Positions 1-6,003 of a stretch of 7,309 nt of DNA are shown piece after piece (within the stretch, counting starts at the first letter, position 1; every line of letters starts with the position of its first letter). Where the stretch lies: positions 1 to 7,309 of the forward strand of contig JAXDBV010000117.1 in NCBI GenBank assembly GCA_034678415.1, read 5' to 3'. The notes under the pieces are model-generated. The model ran no database searches. It saw nothing but the letters and a program-made list of their open reading frames with translations, and was not told where the DNA came from. Position numbers and translations under genes: made by a program. The DNA is from JAXDBV01 sp034678415 (GTDB lineage: Bacteria; Bacteroidota; Bacteroidia; Bacteroidales; VadinHA17).

Positions 1-439
1 CAACGGGGGTTCCTATGGTCTCCGGCTTTTCACCGTTGACCAGGCGGCAGGCAGCATCGAGCAGCGCACCGCCCATGGGGAAGATATCCTGTCGTCCATC
101 GCCCTTGAGTTCGATGATATGCCCCGGATCATTTTTGAAGAGGAGACCAAACAGACCGTTATCGGCTCCCACGAAAAAATGATCGTCAGCACTGATCAGC
201 AGATGCCTGGGCACCGGATCCACCATGCTTTCCACACCGATCATATGAACGGTCCCTGCCGGGAAATGAGCGTAGGTGTTCCTTAGGATGAAGGCGGCCT
301 GGGCAATATTGAAACTCTGTACCTGATGGCTGATATCCACTATGGTGACACCCGGGCAACGGCTTAATATCTTACCCTTCACCGTACCGACATAATAGTC
401 GTACTTGTTCCAATCGGTGGTAAGGGTGATGACGGGCAT
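1..439 (-). CDS. SAM hydroxide adenosyltransferase (DUF62) family protein, 3' part missing
   Basis: This is the N-terminal 146 codons of a protein that runs off the left edge of the window; family members are usually about 260-280 residues. The start is the ATG at 439-437, giving MPVITLTTDWNKYDYYVGTV, which matches the family opening: an early beta strand, the TTDW/DxYVG motif (residues 7-18) that forms part of the S-adenosylmethionine site, then KGKIL. Further family marks are IVDISHQV (33-40), AAFILRNTY (48-56) and FPAGTVH (59-65). Characterised relatives hydrolyse S-adenosylmethionine to adenosine and methionine, and related enzymes use chloride or fluoride instead of hydroxide. The Asp and Arg of the usual VDPGVGTxRR segment are replaced here by a VESMVDPVPRH-like stretch (69-79), and the His of the HGRD segment is not obvious in GDGRQDIF (113-120), so the activity is uncertain. 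The gene is divergent from phoH, with 89 bp between start codons. The family is clear; the exact function is not. Confidence 0.88.
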   Translation of the reverse strand, partial: MPVITLTTDWNKYDYYVGTVKGKILSRCPGVTIVDISHQVQSFNIAQAAFILRNTYAHFPAGTVHMIGVESMVDPVPRHLLISADDHFFVGADNGLFGLLFKNDPGHIIELKGDGRQDIFPMGGALLDAACRLVNGEKPETIGTPV

Positions 440-458
440 CTGGCTGAAAAAATGACGT

Positions 459-466
459 TATTTTTG
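459..466 (+). promoter_or_regulatory. phoH: Putative -7 element (TAnnTTTG) for phoH-purC
   Basis: TATTTTTG is an exact match to the Bacteroidetes -7 consensus TAnnTTTG. It lies 62 bp before the phoH ATG at 529, so transcription would begin near 473 with a leader of about 55 nt. No good -33 TTTG is seen at the expected distance; the nearest candidate, around 440-443, is only CTGG. The spacer is A/T-rich, so chance matches are possible. Confidence 0.45.
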
Positions 467-502
467 TTTTAGCTGCCGAAAATGAGCTTATTTTGTATGA
501 TC

Positions 503-510
503 CAAAAGTA
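503..510 (-). promoter_or_regulatory. Putative -7 element (TAnnTTTG) for the DUF62-family gene
   Basis: Read on the minus strand, 510-503 is TACTTTTG, an exact match to TAnnTTTG. It sits 64 bp before the start codon of the leftward gene (439). It and the plus-strand element at 459-466 face away from the opposite promoter, with overlapping transcribed leaders, so the two genes would share one small control region. The -33 position (around 530-533, reading TTCA on the minus strand) is a poor match, and it falls inside the first phoH codons. Confidence 0.4.
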
Positions 511-528
511 ATAAAAAATAGGTTTTTC

Positions 529-1509
529 ATGAATGAACGGATCATATATTTGGAAGGGGTAGACCCAGTGCATATTTACGGTGCCAACAATGTTTTGATG
601 GAAAAGGTCACTGCTTTTTTCCCCCGGCTGAAGATCATTGCCAGGGGGGATGAGATAAAGGTGATCGGTGAGAAGGACGAGCTGGACCGGTTCGAGGAGA
701 AGATCAACAGCCTGATCGATTATTACCATGAGTTCAACAGCCTGTCGGTGGATGATGTAGAGAAAATCATGGCTGAGAAGGGGGTGTTGCCACGGCAAAG
801 CCAGGACGACATTCTCCTGTATGGTACGCGGGGACAGCCCATCAGGCCACGTACACCCAACCAGTACAGGCTGGTGGAAGCCTACCGGCAGCATGACCTT
901 ATCATGGCTGTCGGACCGGCAGGCACAGGAAAAACCTATACCTCCATCGCCCTGGCAGTGAAGGCGCTGAAAAATAAACAGGTGAAGAAAATCGTGCTTA
1001 CCAGGCCGGCCATAGAAACCGGTGAACACCTGGGTTTCCTCCCCGGCGACATCAAGGAAAAGCTCGATCCTTACCTGCAACCGCTGTACGACGCCCTGAA
1101 CGATATGATACCCTTCAGGAAACTGGAAACCTACCTCGAAGACTCAACCATACAGATTGCTCCCCTGGCTTTCATGAGAGGCCGTACGCTTGAGAATGCC
1201 GTTGTGATCCTTGATGAGGGACAGAACGCAACCGTCAGGCAACTGAAAATGTTCCTCACACGGATGGGTCTCAATTCCAAGTTTATCATTACCGGCGACA
1301 TCACCCAGATCGACCTGCCGGGAAGGGAAAACTCAGGACTTCTCCAGGCCATGCGTATACTACAGGAAATCGAGGGGATCACTACCGTGTTCTTTAACGT
1401 CGATGATGTGGTCAGGCACAGGCTCGTGAAGGATATCGTCAGGGCATACGACAGGGAAGACCAGAATGACAGGACAGGGAATAAAACGAACGAAGGAAAT
1501 AATGCATAG
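529..1509 (+). CDS. phoH: PhoH family ATPase (PhoH/YbeZ-like)
   Basis: Predicted cytoplasmic P-loop ATPase of 326 residues, the usual size for PhoH-like (YbeZ/PhoL) proteins. Known relatives act in RNA metabolism, commonly with the endoribonuclease YbeY in rRNA maturation, and some PhoH fusions have RNA helicase activity. Visible parts are an N-terminal KH-like region (about 5-65, with FPRLKIIARGDEIKVIGE), Walker A GPAGTGKT (129-136), the conserved TRPAIETGEHLGFLPGD segment (158-174), Walker B VVILDEGQN (225-233) and the sensor-like ITGDITQIDLP (254-264). The reading frame is open back to a TTG at 493, but the ATG at 529 gives MNERIIYLEG, where Bacteroidetes homologues begin, and no Shine-Dalgarno is expected. 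The C-terminal tail after about 310 is polar and likely disordered. The stop is 7 bp before the preferred purC start, so the two are likely co-transcribed. ybeY is not in this window. Confidence 0.95.
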   Translation: MNERIIYLEGVDPVHIYGANNVLMEKVTAFFPRLKIIARGDEIKVIGEKDELDRFEEKINSLIDYYHEFNSLSVDDVEKIMAEKGVLPRQSQDDILLYGTRGQPIRPRTPNQYRLVEAYRQHDLIMAVGPAGTGKTYTSIALAVKALKNKQVKKIVLTRPAIETGEHLGFLPGDIKEKLDPYLQPLYDALNDMIPFRKLETYLEDSTIQIAPLAFMRGRTLENAVVILDEGQNATVRQLKMFLTRMGLNSKFIITGDITQIDLPGRENSGLLQAMRILQEIEGITTVFFNVDDVVRHRLVKDIVRAYDREDQNDRTGNKTNEGNNA

Positions 1510-1516
1510 TATACCA

Positions 1517-2467
1517 ATGTACAAGGCGTTTACCAGAACCGATTTTTCATTTCCCGGTCAGAAGGATGTATACCATGGGAAAGTCCGTGATGTCTATACT
1601 ATCAACGACGAGTACCTGGTAATGGTAGTGACCGACCGTATTTCGGCATTTGACGTGATCCTCCCGCGCGGGATACCATACAAAGGACAGGTGCTCAACC
1701 AGATCGCTGACTATTTCCTGGATGCCACCGCCGAAATTGTCCCCAACTGGAAAATAGCCACTCCCGATCCCAATGTGATGATCGGGTTGAAACTGGATCC
1801 TGTTAAGGTGGAGATGGTAATCAGGGGATACCTGTCGGGTCATGTGTGGAGGGAATACAAATCAGGCCGTCGCACTATCTGTGGCGTGTCGCTGCCGGAA
1901 GGTATGAAAGAAAATGACCGCTTCCCCGAACCCATCATTACACCTACTACCAAGGCAACGGAAGGACATGACGAGGACATTACCAGGGAAGAGATACTGG
2001 AGAGGGGATGGGTGAAGGAAAATATCTATCAACGGATGGAGAAATATACACGGGCGCTGTTTAAGCGTGGTAGCGAAATGGCCGCACCCCGGAACCTGAT
2101 CCTGGTCGATACGAAATATGAGTTCGGGTTAAGAAATGATCATTTATACCTCATCGATGAAATCCATACCCCCGATTCATCACGCTATTTCTATGCTGAA
2201 GGATACCGCGAACGGCAGGAAAAGAATGAACCGCAACGCCAGCTGTCAAAAGAATTTGTGAGGGAATGGCTGATGAGCCATGGATTCAGTGGCATGACAG
2301 GACAACCGGTCCCCGAAATGGACGATGCATTCGTCCAACGCGTCTCCGAACGCTACATCGAACTGTATGAAAATATTACCGGCCAGCCATTTATCCGCGT
2401 TGATAATGAAAGAATTGAAGAAAGAATTGAAACGAACGTTGGTCGATTCCTGGATTCTTTATATTAA
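1517..2467 (+). CDS. purC: Phosphoribosylaminoimidazole-succinocarboxamide synthase (SAICAR synthase)
   Basis: Cytoplasmic enzyme of de novo purine synthesis. It joins CAIR and L-aspartate with ATP hydrolysis to make SAICAR (EC 6.3.2.6). The 316-residue product is full length for the Bacteroidetes form. Motifs in order are the nucleotide-binding GKVRDVY (21-27), TDRISAFDV (39-47), VEMVIRGYLSGHVW (98-111), the PTTKA...HDEDI segment (143-155), LILVDTKYEFG (194-204) and DEIHTPDSSRYF (214-225). The frame also has ATGs at 1466 and 1502. The ATG at 1517 gives MYKAFTRTDFSFPGQ, aligning with the MKALTxTxFxFPGQ start of homologues, and avoids the 44-bp overlap with phoH that the 1466 start would require. 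The 1502 start (8-bp overlap) remains possible and would fit translational coupling. No promoter is seen between phoH and purC, so transcription probably comes from upstream of phoH. The A/T-only repeat region begins at the stop codon. Confidence 0.96.
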   Translation: MYKAFTRTDFSFPGQKDVYHGKVRDVYTINDEYLVMVVTDRISAFDVILPRGIPYKGQVLNQIADYFLDATAEIVPNWKIATPDPNVMIGLKLDPVKVEMVIRGYLSGHVWREYKSGRRTICGVSLPEGMKENDRFPEPIITPTTKATEGHDEDITREEILERGWVKENIYQRMEKYTRALFKRGSEMAAPRNLILVDTKYEFGLRNDHLYLIDEIHTPDSSRYFYAEGYRERQEKNEPQRQLSKEFVREWLMSHGFSGMTGQPVPEMDDAFVQRVSERYIELYENITGQPFIRVDNERIEERIETNVGRFLDSLY

Positions 2468-2540
2468 TATAAACAGACTTGATAATATTTAATATGTAAT
2501 TAATAATATTAAAAGAACATTTAATATTATTAATATTCAG
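2461..2540. repeat. A/T-only tract with a perfect 15-bp inverted repeat (2499-2513 / 2520-2534)
   Basis: Directly after purC the base composition changes abruptly. ATTAATAATATTAAA (2499-2513) is followed by the loop AGAACA (2514-2519) and its exact complement TTTAATATTATTAAT (2520-2534). A self-complementary ATATTAATAT (2461-2470) spans the purC stop, and TTTAATAT occurs at 2488-2495 and again at 2520-2527, so alternative pairings exist. The site lies between two convergent genes, where a bidirectional transcription end would be expected. The stem has no G-C pairs and there is no clean T-run after it, so it is not a textbook intrinsic terminator. It could also be an mRNA 3'-end structure, an AT-rich protein-binding site or a remnant of a dispersed repeat. 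The structure is certain; the function is not. Confidence 0.7.
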
Positions 2541-2669
2541 CTGTATCGCTTTACTCTCCCCTGATCCAAACTTAACAACCTGTTATGATACCATGATCAT
2601 GCAAACCCGCCTGATCATCAGCGGCCGGCTGTTGCACAGCATGAGGCGATAGCAAGGTACAGGGGAGGG
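2541..2669. other. Convergent intergenic remainder, no gene seen
   Basis: This stretch separates the A/T tract from the stop of the minus-strand gene. I find no open frame with homology, tRNA or convincing promoter. Small structures exist: GCTGT-TGC-ACAGC (2628-2640), and CTCCCCTG at 2556-2563 with its complement CAGGGGAG at 2660-2667, just outside the stop codon of the leftward gene. Both are short enough to be chance, and neither is followed by a T-run. Confidence 0.5.
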
Positions 2670-3740
2670 CTACTGCGTAAGATCCAGGATATAGTTATCC
2701 AGTAGTTTTTTGATATGATCGCTGATAAGGGGCAGTTCGTTGAAGGGCATTTGTGAGTAGTTCTTTTTCTCCTGCAGTTCTTCGAGGCTTTCCGGGTCGC
2801 CGTTCTTAAAGTTGAGCTGTTTCTCCGTCACCTTCATTGTCAGCGGCAATTCCTGGAATGCATACCGGTACAGTTCGCTGAGCAGCTCATCCTTCTTTTC
2901 TTCCAATGAAAGTATTACGAGGGCATTCCTGAACAGTTCCGAATCTTCGAATCCCCTTTCTTTTTTCATGTACAGCTCTTTTCTCTCATGGAACAGGTGT
3001 ATCTGCCATGGATCGAGCACCCTGGCCATGTCGAGGCAACATTCGATAAACCGGTATTCAAGGTATTGTTTGGCTCCATGCCTCGAGCTGTTGAGCTGTG
3101 ACAGGAAGGCAGCTGTCTGGTACCATTTACGTAACCTCCGGATATAGGCGAACCGTTCGATCCTGGGATGAAGCAGCTGCTTTGATTTTTCAAGATACAG
3201 CTGTGCCTGTGTCTGGTCGTGCTTCTCGATGAACAGGTCTGCCAGCAGGATGAACATGCCAAAGTCATCCCTTCCCGAACGGGATGTGCTGGTCTGTTTT
3301 ATCAGATAGTCGATCGACTCATCAGTATTCTTTGACCGGATGAGTTCGGCCATGGTGATGTGCAGGTTCTCAAAAAGAGGATCATGCCCGGGGGAACGGT
3401 CAATCACCTGCTGAAGATATCTTCTTGTTTCCTCGAAGCTGATCTTCGGGTCCCTTTTCATATAAGGGATCAGCTTATTGATACACGTGACCAGGGCGGT
3501 ATTGCCCGACTGAAGATAATCTTCCGCCAGGCCTTTTAGGTACTTCACGGCTGCATGATACCCATCCTGTTTCCGTATTTGTGTTGCCCTGATCATCAGC
3601 TTATGCACATCGGCATCCGGCACTCTGGGAGCCGGTTTGGCTTTGGCTTTTTTATGAAGACCAAGCTCAAGCATGCCGTCGCGCGACATTCCCGGATGGA
3701 ATAACCGGCTGCTGAAGAACTTTTTCAGGAACGATAACAT
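2670..3740 (-). CDS. Hypothetical helical-repeat (TPR-like) protein
   Basis: I do not recognise the family. The 356-residue product is almost entirely predicted helix, with paired-helix spacing reminiscent of tetratricopeptide repeats. Helices at about 45-75 include YHAAVKYLKGLAEDYLQSGN. Others run through 80-115, 121-150 (LFENLHITMAELI, then ESIDYLIKQ), 160-190 (FGMFILLADLF, then AQLYLEKSKQLL) and 195-245. The N-terminus MLSFLKKFFSSRLF is basic and amphipathic with no signal peptide or lipobox. It could touch a membrane but looks cytoplasmic. Residues 30-40 are a Lys/Ala/Pro-rich linker and the C-terminal third is charged. The ATG at 3740 is the first in frame, and there is no Shine-Dalgarno. 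Codon use and composition resemble the neighbours, so there is no sign of recent transfer. It stands alone on its strand, convergent with purC and divergent from the LysM gene. TPR-like folds mediate protein-protein contacts; a partner cannot be inferred here. Confidence 0.8.
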   Translation of the reverse strand: MLSFLKKFFSSRLFHPGMSRDGMLELGLHKKAKAKPAPRVPDADVHKLMIRATQIRKQDGYHAAVKYLKGLAEDYLQSGNTALVTCINKLIPYMKRDPKISFEETRRYLQQVIDRSPGHDPLFENLHITMAELIRSKNTDESIDYLIKQTSTSRSGRDDFGMFILLADLFIEKHDQTQAQLYLEKSKQLLHPRIERFAYIRRLRKWYQTAAFLSQLNSSRHGAKQYLEYRFIECCLDMARVLDPWQIHLFHERKELYMKKERGFEDSELFRNALVILSLEEKKDELLSELYRYAFQELPLTMKVTEKQLNFKNGDPESLEELQEKKNYSQMPFNELPLISDHIKKLLDNYILDLTQ

Positions 3741-3758
3741 GATGCGTTTCTTTGAGTA

Positions 3759-3795
3759 TCCCGGAATGCTCCTCTTCCCCTACCGTTTTCCGGGA
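3759..3795. repeat. 8-bp inverted repeat upstream of the TPR-like gene
   Basis: TCCCGGAA (3759-3766) and its exact complement TTCCGGGA (3788-3795) are separated by 21 bp, and they lie 19-55 bp upstream of the minus-strand start at 3740. The placement fits a leader hairpin or an operator site. The loop is long for a strong hairpin, and two 8-mers of this kind can arise by chance in a spacer this size. Confidence 0.4.
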
Positions 3796-3908
3796 AGGTA
3801 ACAAATTACAAATTTCCTCTGTTTATACCAAGATAATTACCCCATATATTTACGGTACAGGCAATAACTTTCCCTGGCTTCAGTTAATTCACCGGAATCT
3901 GTGCACAA

Positions 3909-3931
3909 TAATTTGAAAAATGATTAATTTG
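3909..3931 (+). promoter_or_regulatory. Weak promoter-like repeats before the LysM gene
   Basis: TAATTTG occurs twice, at 3909-3915 and 3925-3931. The second copy, read as TTAATTTG (3924-3931), differs from the TAnnTTTG -7 consensus at one of the fixed positions and would place a start near 3938, giving a leader of about 29 nt to the ATG at 3967. The -33 region has no clear TTTG. The rest of the 3741-3966 spacer is A/T-rich, and I could not fix a promoter for the leftward gene. The nearest thing is TAATTTG on the minus strand at 3808-3802. Confidence 0.3.
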
Positions 3932-3966
3932 CACCTTCTGTAACAAAGAAGCCTGCCGATCTGCCA

Positions 3967-5964
3967 ATGAGTTGTGATGGTTTGTTTATCAGACTGCTGA
4001 AATTCAAAGGGGGAGTGTTAATTCTCCTGATGCTTGTCATGGCTTCCCTTGTATCCCGTGGTCAGGAACCGGTGGTTCGTTCCAAGGAAAAGGTCATGAT
4101 CAATGGCAAGACCTATTACATTCACGTGGTAAAAAAGGGAGAGACTTTATATTCCATCAGCAGGGCCTACCAGGTAACGCAGAAACAGATTGAAGAGATG
4201 AATCCGGCGGTACGTGACGGCCTGAAAACGGATATGTCGTTACGGATACCTGTTGTCAGCGGCGCTTATTACGATCCCGTGCCGGGAGAATACCTGCTGC
4301 ACAGGATCGGGGTGAATGAAACGGCCTATTCCATTGCCAGGAAATATGCCGTGACAGCGGACGATATCATACGGGCGAACCCGGGGCTGGATATCCATGC
4401 ACTGGCCATAGGAGAGAACATCAGGATCCCCCGGAAGACCGGTGCCCCGCCGGTGCAGAGGGTCGACTCCGTCTCGGGAGGATACCTTTACCACTGGACC
4501 AGTCAGAAGGAGACCCTCTATTCCCTTGCAAGGAAATATTCTGTGACGGTTGACATGATCAGGGAGGCAAATGGCGGCCTTCCCGGAGGGTTGAAATCCG
4601 GGGCGGTGATCCGGATCCCTCTGGCCGTGACAGGAGAACCTGTGTCTGCTGAACAGACAGTCGAAACGGTGGCTGAGCCGCCTCCTGACAGTCCGGTGGT
4701 CATCCGAACAGGGGAACAAGGATACAATCTGACAGGCATCTGCGATTCATTGTTGCATGAAGGTTTCTCCCAACGCCTGAATGTCGCCCTCATGCTTCCT
4801 TTCTATCTTGATGAGAACGCAAAACGGACCGTCGTTGATTCCACCCAGCTGAATGAAAAGGGAGACAGAATCTATAAAGTGATCAACCGTCCTGCCGACT
4901 GGATCTTTCCCCGTACCCTCAACTACCTGGAGTTTTATGAGGGAGCGCTGCTGGCCATCGACAGCATGGCACAGAGGGGATTATCGGTGAATCTGCATGT
5001 TTTCGACACCAGGCGTGACAGCCTCACAGTTATGAAGCTGGTGAGGAACGGAACACTGGAGGACATGGATCTCATTATCGGACCCGTGTTTACCTCTGAT
5101 CCGTCAACACTGCCGGTCGTGGCCGATTATGCCAGGATGCGCCGGATACCCATTGTATCGCCACTCTCACCCAACCCCGAGATCCTGCGTTTTAACCCTT
5201 ATATCTTCCAGGTTCAGCCTTCACGTAATACGGAAATACAAAAAGCTGCCGAATACCTCTCCGGCCATCTCGACAAAAACCTGATACTCGTGTATTCCGA
5301 TGATACGACCAACCGTAACATGGTTGACTATTTCAGGAAGAATCTCCGGTACCAGGCCTCGGATTTCGGCCTGCCGGGTGTTGTCAGCATGAAGGAGGTG
5401 GAATACAACCAGTTGAGGCCTCTCACCGATTCTACAAATATCCTCATGCAACCGATGGTGACCGACCGGCAAAACATGGTCATCATCCTGTCGTACGACG
5501 AGGGATTTGTGAGTAAAGTACTGGCTAACCTGAATACCATGGCCGGGAAATACCCGATCTCCGTTTTTGGTTTTTCAAACTGGCTCCAGTTTGAGAATAT
5601 TGAACTGGATTACTTCTATACCCTTAAGATACAGGTGATCACAAACCATTTCGTGGATTACGAACATAAGGAAACCAGGAACTTCCTCAGGAAATACCGG
5701 AAAAAATACTATACTGAACCGGCACAGAACAGCGCTGCCTGGGACGGGTATGATATCTTCCTGTATTTCCTCACAGCCATACAGAAATACGGAAGGGATT
5801 TCAGTTACTGCATCAGGTATCATAAGATGCCCCTGATCCATATGGAAATGCAGTTTAAAAGAAAATACTTCTTTGATGGTTTTGAGAACGATTCGTTTTT
5901 CGTGGTATCGTTCGAGCCGGGATGGAAAATGAAGAAAACGAGTGTGAGCGCCACCAGGTATTGA
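3967..5964 (+). CDS. Exported protein with three LysM domains and a type 1 periplasmic-binding-protein fold
   Basis: The 665-residue protein has a basic start, a hydrophobic core (about 15-29) and a likely signal peptidase I site near SRG/QEP (30-35), so it should be exported. There is no lipobox. Three LysM domains follow, at about 51-95, 109-155 and 173-218; each ends in the typical RIP, and the first contains KKGETLYSIS. LysM domains bind N-acetylglucosamine polymers such as peptidoglycan. After a Pro/Glu-rich linker (220-250) comes a domain (about 268-652) opening with LNVALMLPFYLDEN and containing FYEGALLAIDSM, MDLIIGPVF and RIPIVSPLSPNP, the pattern of Leu/Ile/Val-binding or LppC/YraM-like receptor folds. 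No transporter genes are adjacent, so an amino-acid uptake role is unlikely. A peptidoglycan-anchored sensor or scaffold, comparable in fold to LpoA's C-terminal domain, is an inference. The start at 3967 supplies the basic n-region of the signal peptide. The next gene begins 39 bp later with no terminator seen between them. Confidence 0.9.
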   Translation: MSCDGLFIRLLKFKGGVLILLMLVMASLVSRGQEPVVRSKEKVMINGKTYYIHVVKKGETLYSISRAYQVTQKQIEEMNPAVRDGLKTDMSLRIPVVSGAYYDPVPGEYLLHRIGVNETAYSIARKYAVTADDIIRANPGLDIHALAIGENIRIPRKTGAPPVQRVDSVSGGYLYHWTSQKETLYSLARKYSVTVDMIREANGGLPGGLKSGAVIRIPLAVTGEPVSAEQTVETVAEPPPDSPVVIRTGEQGYNLTGICDSLLHEGFSQRLNVALMLPFYLDENAKRTVVDSTQLNEKGDRIYKVINRPADWIFPRTLNYLEFYEGALLAIDSMAQRGLSVNLHVFDTRRDSLTVMKLVRNGTLEDMDLIIGPVFTSDPSTLPVVADYARMRRIPIVSPLSPNPEILRFNPYIFQVQPSRNTEIQKAAEYLSGHLDKNLILVYSDDTTNRNMVDYFRKNLRYQASDFGLPGVVSMKEVEYNQLRPLTDSTNILMQPMVTDRQNMVIILSYDEGFVSKVLANLNTMAGKYPISVFGFSNWLQFENIELDYFYTLKIQVITNHFVDYEHKETRNFLRKYRKKYYTEPAQNSAAWDGYDIFLYFLTAIQKYGRDFSYCIRYHKMPLIHMEMQFKRKYFFDGFENDSFFVVSFEPGWKMKKTSVSATRY

Positions 5965-6003
5965 ATCCGGAGTGCTTGTGTTATCTGACAATACCATCAT
6001 CTT

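Noticed and set aside
493..528. TTG-initiated 12-residue extension of PhoH
   Set aside because: The extension resembles A/T-rich leader DNA, overlaps the presumed minus-strand promoter element, and homologues begin at the MNERIIYLEG-type ATG at 529.
469..1080. 203-codon open frame on the minus strand inside phoH
   Set aside because: It lies antisense to clearly conserved phoH coding sequence, has no recognisable domain, and its start and end are dictated by the phoH codon pattern.
2628..2640. GCTGT-TGC-ACAGC hairpin as a terminator of the minus-strand gene
   Set aside because: The stem is 5 bp and no T-run follows on either strand.
2556..2667. CTCCCCTG / CAGGGGAG complementary pair in the convergent spacer
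   Set aside because: The arms are 8 bp and nearly 100 bp apart, with no supporting symmetry around them; chance is the simpler explanation.
4240..4793. Overlapping minus-strand frames inside the LysM gene
   Set aside because: They shadow the LysM repeats and linker, which are strongly supported on the plus strand; the translations are Arg/Pro-rich with no domain.
3967..5964. Reading the LysM protein as an amino-acid ABC transporter binding protein
   Set aside because: The fold similarity is real, but no permease or ATPase gene is nearby and the LysM repeats point to a wall-bound role.
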